A stretch of 64,000 nt of DNA from Bog-950 sp044228435 (lineage in GTDB: Bacteria; Bacteroidota; Bacteroidia; Chitinophagales; LD1). The translations under genes and the position numbers were made by a program. Shown one piece after another: positions 27,392-37,317 of this stretch. Position 1 is the stretch's first letter. Each line of letters begins with the position of its first letter. The notes below the pieces were generated by a model, which worked only from the letters and a program-made list of their open reading frames with translations, did not search any database and had not been told where the DNA came from. The stretch spans positions 1 to 64,000 of the forward strand of contig JBGAUW010000009.1 of assembly GCA_044228435.1 (NCBI GenBank), read 5' to 3'.

Positions 27392-30300
27392 TTATCTTAT
27401 AACAGTTACCGAGCCTTTTAGTTGCCTTGATGTGCCGTTTATAAATACTATTTTCCCAGTATACACAAACACTCCCTGCGGAACGGCTTCGCCTTTATAG
27501 GTACCATCCCATGTAAAGTTGTGGTTGTTGCTTTCAAATACCTTTTCGCCCCAGCGGTTAAACATCATCATATCCAGGTAAGCAATAGTGCTTAAGTCGC
27601 CAAACATTTGGAACATATCATTATTACCATCGCCGTTCGGGCTAAAGGCATTAGGTATAAATACATCGGTTGCGGTGTTAACTTCTATAGTTAGCACATC
27701 GCTTGCCTTGCATCCGTTCTCGTCTATTACTGTAACCAGGTATTCAGTAGTTTGCATTGGCGAGGTTTCGGTGTTGGCGCATGTGCTGCAGGCAACTGTA
27801 TTAGCAGCCGTCCAACTATAAGTATTGTTATGGTCGGCTGTAGCAACTGCTGTGAGTTGTACTGTTTCACCTAAATCAATTTTGGTCGATTCGGTTGCAT
27901 TTACTTCAAGGCTGTAACTGCCACTAACGGTATAATTGCCCTGAGCTGTGCAATTGCGGGCATCAGTAACGGTAACTGCATAACTACCTTCGGCCAAATT
28001 AGTAAGGTCTTCAGTTTTACTACCAGTATTCCAGCTAAATGTATAACCTGCATTACCACCGCTAACCTGTAAGTCTATAGCTCCTTTTTGCACGGATTGG
28101 CAAGGTGTATTTTGCACGGTTGGGGTTATAGTAAGCTCCGGTGCCGCGCCAATAATATAATCTCCATCTATAAGACAACCACGGCTATCGGTAACGGTTA
28201 CTGAATAACTTCCGCTTGCCAGATTAAGGTTGTTTTGCGATTGCACCCCGTTGTTCCATTTATAGCGGTAAGGTATTACCCCACCGCTTACCTGCAACTT
28301 TACCTGTCCATCGTTATGGCCGGCGCAAGCTACAGCAGTAACATCTGATGCCAAACTAAGGCTTTGTGGTTCACTTATAGGCACATTAATTCCGGTTAAT
28401 GAACAACCCATGACATCGGTAACGGTAAGTAAATAGTTACCTGCAATAAGGTTAGTAAGGGTAGCGCCGGTATCGCTTGTGTTCCAGTGGTAAGTATAGC
28501 CCGGGGTACCACCGGTAACGGTTACATCTATACGCCCATCGCTTATACCCTTGCACGACATATCGCGGGCATTAGTGCTGGCAAGTATAGCTGCAGGTTG
28601 TATGATGGTTACACTGTCGGCTGCCGTGCAATTGTTGGCATCGGTAACCAATATCCGGTAGTGGGCGGCCGGCAGGTTTGCTATTGCAGGTGTTTGTGCG
28701 CCCTGGCTCCAGCTGTATTGGTAAGGGCCTGCGCCACCCTGCACGGCAACGCTTAAACTTCCGTTATTGCCACCGTAGCACGTTATATCGGTTTTGCTTA
28801 CGCTTGCAGTCAGGGTTTGTACTTGGGTTATAGCCACTGCGGTATTGGCTGAGCAGTTGTTGGCATCGTTTACAGTAACGGCGTAATTGCCGGCAGCAAG
28901 GTTATTAATATCTTGTGTGCTTAAACCACCTGTCCAGCTATAAGTATAAGGGGCGCTTCCACCTGCCACCGTTAAATCAATAGCCCCTGGGTTAGTATTA
29001 CACGCATAAGCCCTGTGGGTTTCACTTAAGCTTAGGCTGGCTGGCTGGGTAATACTTATTGCAGTTGTGGCGCTACAAAGGCTGGCGTCGGTTACTGTAA
29101 GTATATAACTACCGGCAGCTAAAGCGCTTATAGTAGCTGTGCCGGCATTGTTGCTCCAGCGGTAGGTGTAGTTTCCTGTTCCACCGGTGGCAGTAGCAGT
29201 AATAGTGCCATTAGCATTACCGTTACAACTTACATTGGTATGTGTTTCGGCAACCGAAATAGCCGTTGGTTGTGTAACGGTAGCCGTGGCCACGCCGGTG
29301 CAGTTTTGTGCATCGTGTACAGTAACAGTATAGCTTGCGGCTGCCAGGTTATTCAGGTTGGCCGTGGTAGCATTATTACTCCAGTTATAGGTATAGTTTC
29401 CTCCTCCGCCTGCTACTGTAGTTGCTAATGTTCCGTTGGTCTGGCCAAAGCAGGTTACATCTGTTTTGGTAAGCGATACCTGCATAGCCGTGCTTTGGTT
29501 TACTATGGCCGAGGTAGCTGCCGTGCAATTGTTGGCATCGGTAACCGTAACCAGGTAATTACCAGCCGGTACTCCGTTTACATCCTGTGTGCTGGCATTG
29601 TTGCTCCAATGGTAAGCATAGGCGCCTGTGCCGCCGGTAACCGTTAAATCTACAGCCCCGCTGCCACTACCACTACATACCACATCGCTGGCTACGGTGC
29701 TAAGCGATAACGCTACCGGCTGTATAATATTTACAGGGCCTAAAGTAGCAGTGCAAAGCCCGGCATCGGTTACCGTTACGCTATACACGCCGCCATTTAA
29801 GCCACTTAAACTAGGGGTACTGGCATTATTGCTCCAGTGGTAAGTATAAACCGGCGACCCGCCAGTTACAGTTAAGTTAATAGCGCCGTTATTGGCCCCG
29901 TTGCAGGTAATGCCGGTATGGGTTTCGCTTACATTTATTTGCGCGGGCTGCGATACGTTAAACGATAGGTTGGCCACGCAATTGGTAACATCTTTTATTT
30001 GCAGGTTATAGTTGCCGGCAATAAGGTTGCTGGCAGTAGGGCTGCTGCCCCCGTTACTCCAAACGTAGGTATACCCGCCGTTGCCGCCGCTAATAGTAGT
30101 GCTTACTGCACCATTATTGCCCCCGTAGCAACTTACATTGGTAAGGGCAAAACTTACAGTTATAGGGCTTGGCTGTGTAATAGTCGACGATGCTGTGGTA
30201 GTGCAGCCGCTGCCATCGGTAACAGTTACGGAATAAGTGCCCGCCACTACGCCAGAAATATCTTCACTTACAGCATTGTTACTCCAAAGGTAAGTGTGGG

Positions 30301-33300
30301 CTCCTGTACCGCCCGTAGCAGCTAAATCGATAGCGCCGGTTGCGGCGGCATTACATTGCACATCGGTTTTGGCAGTAGTTAATACGGTGCCTGCGGGTTG
30401 GGTAATTGTTACTGCTTTACTAACTGAACAGGCATTGTTATCGGTAACAGTTAATGTATAAGTGCCTGCCTGCAAGCCAGTGCGGTTAGGTGTTACAATA
30501 CCATTACCCCAGTTAAAGCTGTAAGGGATAGCACCACCGGTAGTTGTGGTGGTAATAGTTCCGTTAGCGGCACCGTTGCAATTTAAATTGGTGTGCACCT
30601 CGGTAACTACAATGGCCGCTGGTTGCGCAACAGTAGCTGAAGTAGTACCTGTGCAGCTATTAGCATCGGTAACGGTTACCGTATAAGTTTGCGCAGAAAG
30701 GGCCGAAATATTTTGCGTAACAGCATTATTGCTCCAGTGGTAAGTATAGCCCATAGTGCCGCCTGCCACCGTTAAATCAATACTGCCGGTAGCGCCACCA
30801 TTACAGGCAACGTTCACCACAGTAGTAGAAACTGATAAAGCCGCTGGTTGGGTAATAGTAGTAGAGGCCGTTACAGAGCAGTTAGAGGCATCTTGTACCG
30901 TAACTGTATAAGTAGCGGCTGCCAGTGCAGAAATATCTTGTGAGGTTGGGCCGTTGCTCCAGGCGTAACTATACGCACCAGTGCCACCATTAACCTGCAA
31001 ATCGATACTACCGTTAGCTTGCCCGTTACAGGTAATGTTAGTTGCGGTTACAGCAGTTATTATTGCTGTTGGTTGGGTAATTGTTGCCGATGCCGTAGCA
31101 CTACATAAGTTAGCATCGCGCACAGTTACTGTATAAGTGCCGGCGGTAAGGCTGCCAATGCTGGCTGTGGCTGGGCCGTTGCTCCAGCTATAAGTATAAA
31201 CACCGGATCCACCGTTTGCCGTTAAGCTTATGCTGCCGGTAGCGGCACCGCTGCAGGTTATATTAGTAGCCGTAGTGTTTGCCGTTAAAGCCGAGGGCTG
31301 CGTAATGGTAGTGCTAAAAGTAGCCGTGCAGCTATTGGCATCGGTAACGGTAACGGAGTATGTGCCAGCCACTAAACCGGTTCGGTTTTGGCTTACTACT
31401 CCCCCACCCCAGTTGTAACTATAAGCGCCCGTGCCACCGCTTACAGTAAGCGTAATAGCGCCGTTATTACCGCCATTACAACTAACGTTAGTATTTGCCG
31501 ATGTAACTGCAATGGCCGAAGGCTGAATAATTACATTGGTGGCCGTAGCGCTACAGCTAGCATTATCGGTAATTGTAACAGTGTATGAGCCCGCCGCCAA
31601 ACCGGTACGATTCTGAGTATTTACTCCTCCGCCCCAATCAAAACTATAAGGAGAAACGCCGCCTGAAACTGCCAGGTTAATGGTGCCGGCATTTACGTTA
31701 TTGCAGGTTAAGTTAGTTATGGTAGCAGTTACCGAAATAGCCGTTGGCTGACCGACTACCATACTTGCGGTAGCCGAACAGGTGCGGTTATCGGTAACGG
31801 TAACGCTATGCGTTCCAGCGCTTACGTTACTACGGTTTTGCGTAGCAGCGCCACCATTCCAGCTATAAGCAAAAGGCGCAAACCCGCCCGTAACCGAAAG
31901 ATTAATACTACCGGTGGCGCTGCCAAAGCAAGCGGCATCGGTAACGGTATAAGATACTGCAAGTGGTAAAGGCTGATTAACTGTAAAACTGGTTGATACC
32001 GAGCAAGTATTATTATCGGTAACGGTTAATGCATAATTACCCGCTGCAAGCCCGGCTCGGTTTTGGCTAACAATCCCACCACCCCAGTTATAGCTGTATG
32101 GCGAAACCCCGTTGGTTACACTAACACTAATAGCGCCGGTAGCCCCGCCGCTGCATATTACATCGGTAATAGTAGAGTTAATAGTAATAGGAAAAGAAGG
32201 TTCGGTAATGGTAACCGTTCGGGTAGCCGAGCAACCGTGGTTATCATTAACTGTAACGGTATAAGCGCCGGCTGCTGCTAAGCTAATATCCTGTGTAGTA
32301 TCGCCACGACTCCATAAATATGTATAAGGTGTCCAGCCATTGGCAACTGATAAGTTTACGGAACCCAGGGAAGTGCCATAGCAGGTATTGTTTACCTGGG
32401 TGCTGCTTAAAACCATTGGGGTATATCCAATTACAGTGCCCGAAGCAGTAGCCGAGCAGCCATTGCCATCGGTAACTGTTACGGTGTAAGTGCCGGCATT
32501 TACATTGGTTCTATCGGGTGTTACTATGCCCGAGCCCCACCAATAAGAGTATGGCATTGTGCCCCCTGCAACAGTAGTGGTAACCGCACCGGTTGGCCCG
32601 CCAAGGCAGGTTTGCGCCGCAGGTATGGTAGCTACTGTTAATTGCAAAGGTTGCGGCACCACAGCGCTTTGGCTGGGCATAGCCGTGCAGCCTTTATTAT
32701 CGGTAACGGTAACGGTGTAAGTTCCGGCGGCCAACATGGTGCGGTTTTGGGTAAACACACCACCGCCCCAGTTGTAGCTATAAGGGCCTGTGCCACCGGT
32801 AACGGAGGTATTTATAGCCCCATTGTTACTGCCGAAACAGGTAAGTTGAATAGGGGTTAGCGTAACTACTAAAGGGGCGGGCTGTGTTAAATTAACGGTT
32901 GCCGCTGCTGTACAGCCCGTAGTTGAAGTGGCCGTAACTGTATATGAACCCGCTGCCAGGCCTGTGCGGTTTTGGGTAGTTGGTCCATCGCTCCATTTAA
33001 AGGTATAAGGCCCAACGCTACCTATAACTGCGGTAACAGTAATAGTTCCGTTGGTACCGCCATTGCAGGAAGGATTCACGGAAGTAGTATTAACACCCAT
33101 ACCCCCGCCCGATTGACCTACAGTAGCCGTGGCAGAGGTTGAGCAGCCGCTGGCATCGGTAATAGTAACTGAGTAATTGCCCGCAGCTATAGCAGTGCGG
33201 TCTTCCGTAACAGCTCCATCGTTCCAAACATAGGTATAGCCGGGTATACCAAACTGCACGGTTAAGTTTATAGCGCCATTAGCCCCGCTTCCGCAGGTTA

Positions 33301-33847
33301 CATTGGTAATTGTTTTACTTGTAACCATGCCCGGTGGCTGGGTTACGTTAGCCGAATCGTAGCGGCTGCATCCCAACGCATCGGTTACAGTGTAGTAATA
33401 GTTGGCAGCAGTCACATTTACGCGGTCTTCGGTGTATACAAAATCACTCCAGGCAAAAGTGTAACCACCATTGCCCCCAAATGCAGTTAAATCGATTGCT
33501 CCGGTGCTGCCACCGCCACAATCAACGTGCGTAATGATTTTTGAAGTATTAAGTATAGCAGGTTCGGTAATGCTTATGGATATAGTAGCGGTAGAGGGCG
33601 TTGCATCGGTAACAGTAAGGGTATAAGTGCCGGGGCTAAGGTTGCTGCGGTCCTGGGTAAGTATACCATCGTTCCATACATATATATAAGGAGCCGTGCC
33701 TGTAGGGGTAATATCTATACTGCCATTGGCGTTGCCATTGCAGGTAACGTTGCTGTGCGTTTCGGCTACTACCACGCTTGCCCGGCCACTGAATGGCTGC
33801 ACAGCAAATGCAAGCAATAGCAATATGCTTTGTATAAATTTTTTCAT
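27392..33847 (-). CDS. giant SprB-repeat adhesin with T9SS gliding-type C-terminal domain
   Basis: 2151 residues. A signal peptide (about 1-23) is followed by 26 repeats of about 75 residues (my count, about 25-1975). Each has a C-x-G/A...G-x-I motif, a core of PYTY-x-W, a GxYTVTVTD strand and a terminal ITQP. These match the SprB repeat of Flavobacterium gliding adhesins. Most repeats contain two Cys, suggesting one disulfide each. An Ig-like segment (about 1980-2055) precedes the gliding-motility-associated C-terminal domain (VFIPNAFSPNGDGNND, about 2060-2151), the type B signal for export by T9SS and attachment via SprF-like partners. No gldJ/sprF gene is nearby. It is likely a filamentous surface adhesin; the repeat number may vary between strains. 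Confidence 0.93.
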   Translation of the reverse strand: MKKFIQSILLLLAFAVQPFSGRASVVVAETHSNVTCNGNANGSIDITPTGTAPYIYVWNDGILTQDRSNLSPGTYTLTVTDATPSTATISISITEPAILNTSKIITHVDCGGGSTGAIDLTAFGGNGGYTFAWSDFVYTEDRVNVTAANYYYTVTDALGCSRYDSANVTQPPGMVTSKTITNVTCGSGANGAINLTVQFGIPGYTYVWNDGAVTEDRTAIAAGNYSVTITDASGCSTSATATVGQSGGGMGVNTTSVNPSCNGGTNGTITVTAVIGSVGPYTFKWSDGPTTQNRTGLAAGSYTVTATSTTGCTAAATVNLTQPAPLVVTLTPIQLTCFGSNNGAINTSVTGGTGPYSYNWGGGVFTQNRTMLAAGTYTVTVTDNKGCTAMPSQSAVVPQPLQLTVATIPAAQTCLGGPTGAVTTTVAGGTMPYSYWWGSGIVTPDRTNVNAGTYTVTVTDGNGCSATASGTVIGYTPMVLSSTQVNNTCYGTSLGSVNLSVANGWTPYTYLWSRGDTTQDISLAAAGAYTVTVNDNHGCSATRTVTITEPSFPITINSTITDVICSGGATGAISVSVTNGVSPYSYNWGGGIVSQNRAGLAAGNYALTVTDNNTCSVSTSFTVNQPLPLAVSYTVTDAACFGSATGSINLSVTGGFAPFAYSWNGGAATQNRSNVSAGTHSVTVTDNRTCSATASMVVGQPTAISVTATITNLTCNNVNAGTINLAVSGGVSPYSFDWGGGVNTQNRTGLAAGSYTVTITDNASCSATATNVIIQPSAIAVTSANTNVSCNGGNNGAITLTVSGGTGAYSYNWGGGVVSQNRTGLVAGTYSVTVTDANSCTATFSTTITQPSALTANTTATNITCSGAATGSISLTANGGSGVYTYSWSNGPATASIGSLTAGTYTVTVRDANLCSATASATITQPTAIITAVTATNITCNGQANGSIDLQVNGGTGAYSYAWSNGPTSQDISALAAATYTVTVQDASNCSVTASTTITQPAALSVSTTVVNVACNGGATGSIDLTVAGGTMGYTYHWSNNAVTQNISALSAQTYTVTVTDANSCTGTTSATVAQPAAIVVTEVHTNLNCNGAANGTITTTTTGGAIPYSFNWGNGIVTPNRTGLQAGTYTLTVTDNNACSVSKAVTITQPAGTVLTTAKTDVQCNAAATGAIDLAATGGTGAHTYLWSNNAVSEDISGVVAGTYSVTVTDGSGCTTTASSTITQPSPITVSFALTNVSCYGGNNGAVSTTISGGNGGYTYVWSNGGSSPTASNLIAGNYNLQIKDVTNCVANLSFNVSQPAQINVSETHTGITCNGANNGAINLTVTGGSPVYTYHWSNNASTPSLSGLNGGVYSVTVTDAGLCTATLGPVNIIQPVALSLSTVASDVVCSGSGSGAVDLTVTGGTGAYAYHWSNNASTQDVNGVPAGNYLVTVTDANNCTAATSAIVNQSTAMQVSLTKTDVTCFGQTNGTLATTVAGGGGNYTYNWSNNATTANLNNLAAASYTVTVHDAQNCTGVATATVTQPTAISVAETHTNVSCNGNANGTITATATGGTGNYTYRWSNNAGTATISALAAGSYILTVTDASLCSATTAISITQPASLSLSETHRAYACNTNPGAIDLTVAGGSAPYTYSWTGGLSTQDINNLAAGNYAVTVNDANNCSANTAVAITQVQTLTASVSKTDITCYGGNNGSLSVAVQGGAGPYQYSWSQGAQTPAIANLPAAHYRILVTDANNCTAADSVTIIQPAAILASTNARDMSCKGISDGRIDVTVTGGTPGYTYHWNTSDTGATLTNLIAGNYLLTVTDVMGCSLTGINVPISEPQSLSLASDVTAVACAGHNDGQVKLQVSGGVIPYRYKWNNGVQSQNNLNLASGSYSVTVTDSRGCLIDGDYIIGAAPELTITPTVQNTPCQSVQKGAIDLQVSGGNAGYTFSWNTGSKTEDLTNLAEGSYAVTVTDARNCTAQGNYTVSGSYSLEVNATESTKIDLGETVQLTAVATADHNNTYSWTAANTVACSTCANTETSPMQTTEYLVTVIDENGCKASDVLTIEVNTATDVFIPNAFSPNGDGNNDMFQMFGDLSTIAYLDMMMFNRWGEKVFESNNHNFTWDGTYKGEAVPQGVFVYTGKIVFINGTSRQLKGSVTVIR

Positions 33848-34130
33848 GCGGTTCCGTTTGTTGGAAGGTTAAGCAGGGTTCCTCGGCCCTTTTTAACTAC
33901 CTGACTATACGCGACAAGACAGGCTTTGTTTCAGAAACCGGCCTACAACGATGTTGTAAGCAACAAGTAATACTTGTATGAGAGGGAAGTGAATGGTCGG
34001 GTTGGGTTAGGGAATTTATTGGAGGGTTGCTTTGAAAAAAAAGCAAACCAAGCCATAACATAAATATTACATTTATCATTACAATAAGTTAATGTGCATT
34101 GCGTTAACTACACACTAACAGTTGCATTAC

Positions 34131-34805
34131 ATGCGCTCCCCACAAATTCGGTTTTCCACTTACGCGCTTTACGCCTTGCTGTTTTCCCCGTTTATTTGTT
34201 TTACCTTACTTATGCTTTATAAAGTAGCACCTTACTTTAGCTTTAAGCACGCTATCAATTTCCTTTCTACCAAAACCGACAGAACGCTTGCCTCGCCCCT
34301 TTTTTTAATCGGTTTTTATATACACATAAGCAGTAGCGCAATAGTGCTGCTGGCGGGCCTGCCTCAGTTTTTACCCGCTATGGCTAAAGCCTTTCCGGTG
34401 TTTCATAAATATATGGGCAGGGTATACGTATTTAGCATTCTTGGCTTTGCGGCTACATCGGGGTTGGTATTGGCCATTTACGCCAACGGCGGGCTGCCTG
34501 CTAAAACCGGTTTTTTTATACAATGCATAGCTTGGTGGTTTGCTACTTTTATGGCCTATACCCATGCACGGCAGGGCAACTATCAGCAGCATATAGCCTG
34601 GATGATACGCAGCTATGCCATTACGCTTGCTGCCCTAAGCCTTAGAACAGAAGGTTACCTGATGCATTACCTGCTGCACAGTAAACCCATTGAAACCTAC
34701 ATTACTATTACCTGGCTATCGTGGGTGGGCAACTGGCTATTGGCCGAGATGCTGATTGCTGCCGGGTTACATAACTACCTATTCAAAAAATATAAACAAT
34801 TATAA
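34131..34805 (+). CDS. DUF2306 membrane protein
   Basis: 224 residues from ATG 34131; an upstream TTG at 34122 would add three residues. Five to six membrane segments are visible (about 10-32, 60-80, 95-117, 122-140, 155-175, 190-215). The FHKYMGRVYVFSIL and HIAWMIRSYAITLAALSLR segments are typical of DUF2306 proteins. The repeated His and Arg residues near membrane edges suggest a role with haem or a redox partner, but this is not established. Followed 10 bp later by a lipoprotein gene. Confidence 0.82.
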   Translation: MRSPQIRFSTYALYALLFSPFICFTLLMLYKVAPYFSFKHAINFLSTKTDRTLASPLFLIGFYIHISSSAIVLLAGLPQFLPAMAKAFPVFHKYMGRVYVFSILGFAATSGLVLAIYANGGLPAKTGFFIQCIAWWFATFMAYTHARQGNYQQHIAWMIRSYAITLAALSLRTEGYLMHYLLHSKPIETYITITWLSWVGNWLLAEMLIAAGLHNYLFKKYKQL

Positions 34806-34815
34806 AACCTCCATC

Positions 34816-35739
34816 ATGAAAAACGCATTGTTATTCATTGCAGCCATTTCCTTTTTATACGCCTGCAATTCCAGCAACAAGCAATCAGCCAGGCACCGGA
34901 CGGTGCTTATAACCCATAAAGAGGCAGCCGATACTATGCGGCTTGCTAACATAGATACTGCAACCTACGATTCTCTGTTTGCACTTATTGAATACGGCTA
35001 TCTGCAGGCTCAAAAATCGAAAGAGGTTTTGCAAAACGTAAATTACGGCAGTCTGCTGCTATCGGTAAACGATGGTTACACTAAAATTTACAATGGGTTT
35101 TACGATACTACCAACTACAGGGTTGAGTTTTATATAAGCGCTGTAGCCTCTGATACTGCAAACCCCTTTGTGGTAGCTATATCGGGTAAATGTAAATACA
35201 AAGAAAATATTACTGATTTTACCGGTGTTATTAATATAGACTCCTTATTCTCCTACCGAGACATTACCTATAGCTACCGCGAATTTTTAACCTATGCCGA
35301 CAGCACTGAAAAATTTACCGGCGATACTACAATAAACACCTACCATGCTAAAGGCACATTTATATTAAAAGAAGATAGTAATCTGGCCAATACAGGGGCT
35401 TTTACAGGTAATTTTTTTATGGATTTTGTGCCCGAGTATACCGACAACCAGTTGCAGGGCCATAGCTTATGGCGTAATACCGAAAATGAAACAAGGCGAG
35501 GTGGTTTTCTGTTCGACGGGCTGTGGGCCTCTTATAAAAGCGGCCAGCAAAAGCAGGTAATTTTTGCAGAGGACCTGTTTATGTTTGCCAACGAAATTTT
35601 AGAAGATTTTAGTTATGGCGAGCGCGAAATTGAAATAAATGAAAAATACCGCAGCCTGGGATGGGAAAACTATTGGGAAGGCGAAGAATGGTGGAACAGC
35701 GAAGGTGCCCCAAAATTAATGACAATCTTTAGTTACTAG
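34816..35739 (+). CDS. hypothetical lipoprotein
   Basis: 307 residues from ATG 34816, which gives a proper signal (LLFIAAISFLYACN) with lipobox Cys18. The frame is open further upstream but that would overlap the DUF2306 gene. The mature protein is beta-rich and acidic with many Tyr, Asp and Thr, and ends in a Trp-rich tail (WENYWEGEEWWN). I recognise no domain. It begins 10 bp after the DUF2306 gene and ends at a strong terminator. Confidence 0.85.
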   Translation: MKNALLFIAAISFLYACNSSNKQSARHRTVLITHKEAADTMRLANIDTATYDSLFALIEYGYLQAQKSKEVLQNVNYGSLLLSVNDGYTKIYNGFYDTTNYRVEFYISAVASDTANPFVVAISGKCKYKENITDFTGVINIDSLFSYRDITYSYREFLTYADSTEKFTGDTTINTYHAKGTFILKEDSNLANTGAFTGNFFMDFVPEYTDNQLQGHSLWRNTENETRRGGFLFDGLWASYKSGQQKQVIFAEDLFMFANEILEDFSYGEREIEINEKYRSLGWENYWEGEEWWNSEGAPKLMTIFSY

Positions 35740-35747
35740 GACACACG

Positions 35748-35777
35748 CAAACGGCCCTTCAAAAGAAGGGCCGTTTG
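35748..35777. terminator. bidirectional terminator hairpin
   Basis: A perfect 13-bp inverted repeat (35748-35760 and 35765-35777, CAAACGGCCCTTC and its complement) with an AAAA loop. It sits between two convergent lipoprotein genes and lacks a long T-run, yet is the best terminator in the gap. Confidence 0.8.
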
Positions 35778-35802
35778 TGATATTACTTAAAAAACCAGAA
35801 GC

Positions 35803-36033
35803 TTATTTATGCTCCTGATTTATTTCAAACGAATTACCGTTTTTATCCTGCAGGTTTATTTTCACCCCTTTATTGTCTACTTCTACTGATTTTACAGCGG
35901 GTTCGGCCTTGGGCCTTTCTACTTCGTGCACAACGGTAGTTTCGTGCACTACTTCAGTTGCGGGCTTTTCGCTTTGATTACAGCCGGTTATTAAAGCAAT
36001 TACGCTTAGAGTTAAAAATAATGACTTTTTCAT
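35803..36033 (-). CDS. small hypothetical lipoprotein
   Basis: 76 residues. A signal peptide ends in a lipobox (LITGC, Cys18). The rest is charged and rich in Val, Glu and Lys (ETTVVHEVERPKAEP) and ends in a short segment VKINLQDKNGNSFEI, which looks like a beta hairpin. No known domain. It is convergent with the preceding lipoprotein gene across the terminator at 35748-35777. Confidence 0.75.
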   Translation of the reverse strand: MKKSLFLTLSVIALITGCNQSEKPATEVVHETTVVHEVERPKAEPAVKSVEVDNKGVKINLQDKNGNSFEINQEHK

Positions 36034-36275
36034 TCTATTGATTTAAGTGGGGAAATGGAAATTCGTAGCTCTTTTTTTGTTTGATATAAGCGCTAGTTGG
36101 TGCTCCAGTGCAAGAACGGTGCCACGGCACGAGTTAGTTCATTGGGCAAGTAAAAATTAAGCTGGGCCAATCCTCCTATTTATTTTAAACCATTTAAAAT
36201 ATAGGGGCCACTACTTCGTTACCCTACGAAACATTTTTAACCACAGCCGTAAAAGAAAGCAAACACCCACCCCTC

Positions 36276-37226
36276 ATGACCAAATTAAGCATACACTTTA
36301 AATGGCAGTTGCTGCGCACCCGCTTATATTTGGAAAGATTGCACGGCCGCATGTTTGTGCTTCCCACGGTGGTGTTTTTGCTTAGCACTATAGCGCTGGT
36401 GTTGTATTACAGTCTTTTTCAGTTTACCGATTTTTGGGCCAACTATAATGTGGCCAACGGCAACGCCTTCCACTTTTGCGAGTATAACCACATGGATCAG
36501 CTAATACGCCAGCCCAGCAATACCTGGAGCAACCTGGGCTTTTTTATAGTGGGGCTTATTACACTTACACTGGGCATACACGATCTTAAATATGCCGAGC
36601 GTAAACAATCGGATAACTTTTTGGTGCGCTACCCTATCTTCTCCATCATGTTTGGAGCCTCGGCAGTTTACCTGTTTATAGGTAGCTTTTTCTACCATGC
36701 ATCGCTAACCGAGTTTTTCCAAAAGTTAGACCAAACAGGCATGTGCTCGGTGGTGGTAATGATAATTGTGTTCAACCTGTATAAAATTTTTCCCCTGGTG
36801 CGTGTAAGGGGCAAGTATAAAAGCTCCCACGCACTTATGATTGCCTTTGGCATGGGTATTAACTACCTTATTTACTCATCGCTTTATAAGGTTAACATTA
36901 ACATACTGTTCCCTTTACTAATAGTTATAGTGTTTTTAACCAGCTGCTACTACCTGCTATTTGTAAGTAAGGAACATTATTTTACAAATTACCTTTGGGC
37001 CAGTTTAGCCATTTTGCTTACTGCCGGTGGTATTTGGATATTAGACCGCACCAGCGTGGTGTGCAACCCTACCAGCATGTTTCAGGGCCATGCTTTATGG
37101 CATATATTAAATGCGGCCAGCATTATGTTTATCTACCTTTATTATCGTTCGGGCACAGTGCCTTTAAATGAGGTTATTTTAGCCCGCGAAGAACGTCGTG
37201 CAAGAAGGCTAAGCTCGAAATACTAA
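36276..37226 (+). CDS. CREST-family ceramidase-like membrane protein
   Basis: 316 residues with seven to eight membrane segments. The family metal-site pattern is visible: CEY with Glu69 followed by SNTWSNLGF (Ser85), then SFFYHAS with His141, Asp152 in FFQKLDQTG, and the C-terminal HALWHI pair of His near residue 270. These match the alkaline ceramidase/CREST superfamily of Zn-dependent membrane hydrolases. Bacteroidota make sphingolipids, so ceramide turnover is plausible, but bacterial members are poorly characterised. It is a single gene with 242 bp upstream that hold nothing recognisable. Confidence 0.78.
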   Translation: MTKLSIHFKWQLLRTRLYLERLHGRMFVLPTVVFLLSTIALVLYYSLFQFTDFWANYNVANGNAFHFCEYNHMDQLIRQPSNTWSNLGFFIVGLITLTLGIHDLKYAERKQSDNFLVRYPIFSIMFGASAVYLFIGSFFYHASLTEFFQKLDQTGMCSVVVMIIVFNLYKIFPLVRVRGKYKSSHALMIAFGMGINYLIYSSLYKVNINILFPLLIVIVFLTSCYYLLFVSKEHYFTNYLWASLAILLTAGGIWILDRTSVVCNPTSMFQGHALWHILNAASIMFIYLYYRSGTVPLNEVILAREERRARRLSSKY

Positions 37227-37317
37227 AATAGCAAGCACTAAACAATGCACCAATTCCGGTTTAGTTTCGAAAGGCTATTTTAAACTTTCGGATTTTGAGT
37301 TTTATTGTTTAGAATTT

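Noticed and set aside
27392..33847. periodic DNA repeats that could look like a CRISPR array
   Set aside because: The period is about 225 bp, copies are divergent and the frame is open throughout; it is a protein repeat array.
33897..34079. 60-residue minus-strand open frame upstream of the SprB gene
   Set aside because: No signal or domain, Pro/Ser-rich chance sequence in an intergenic gap.
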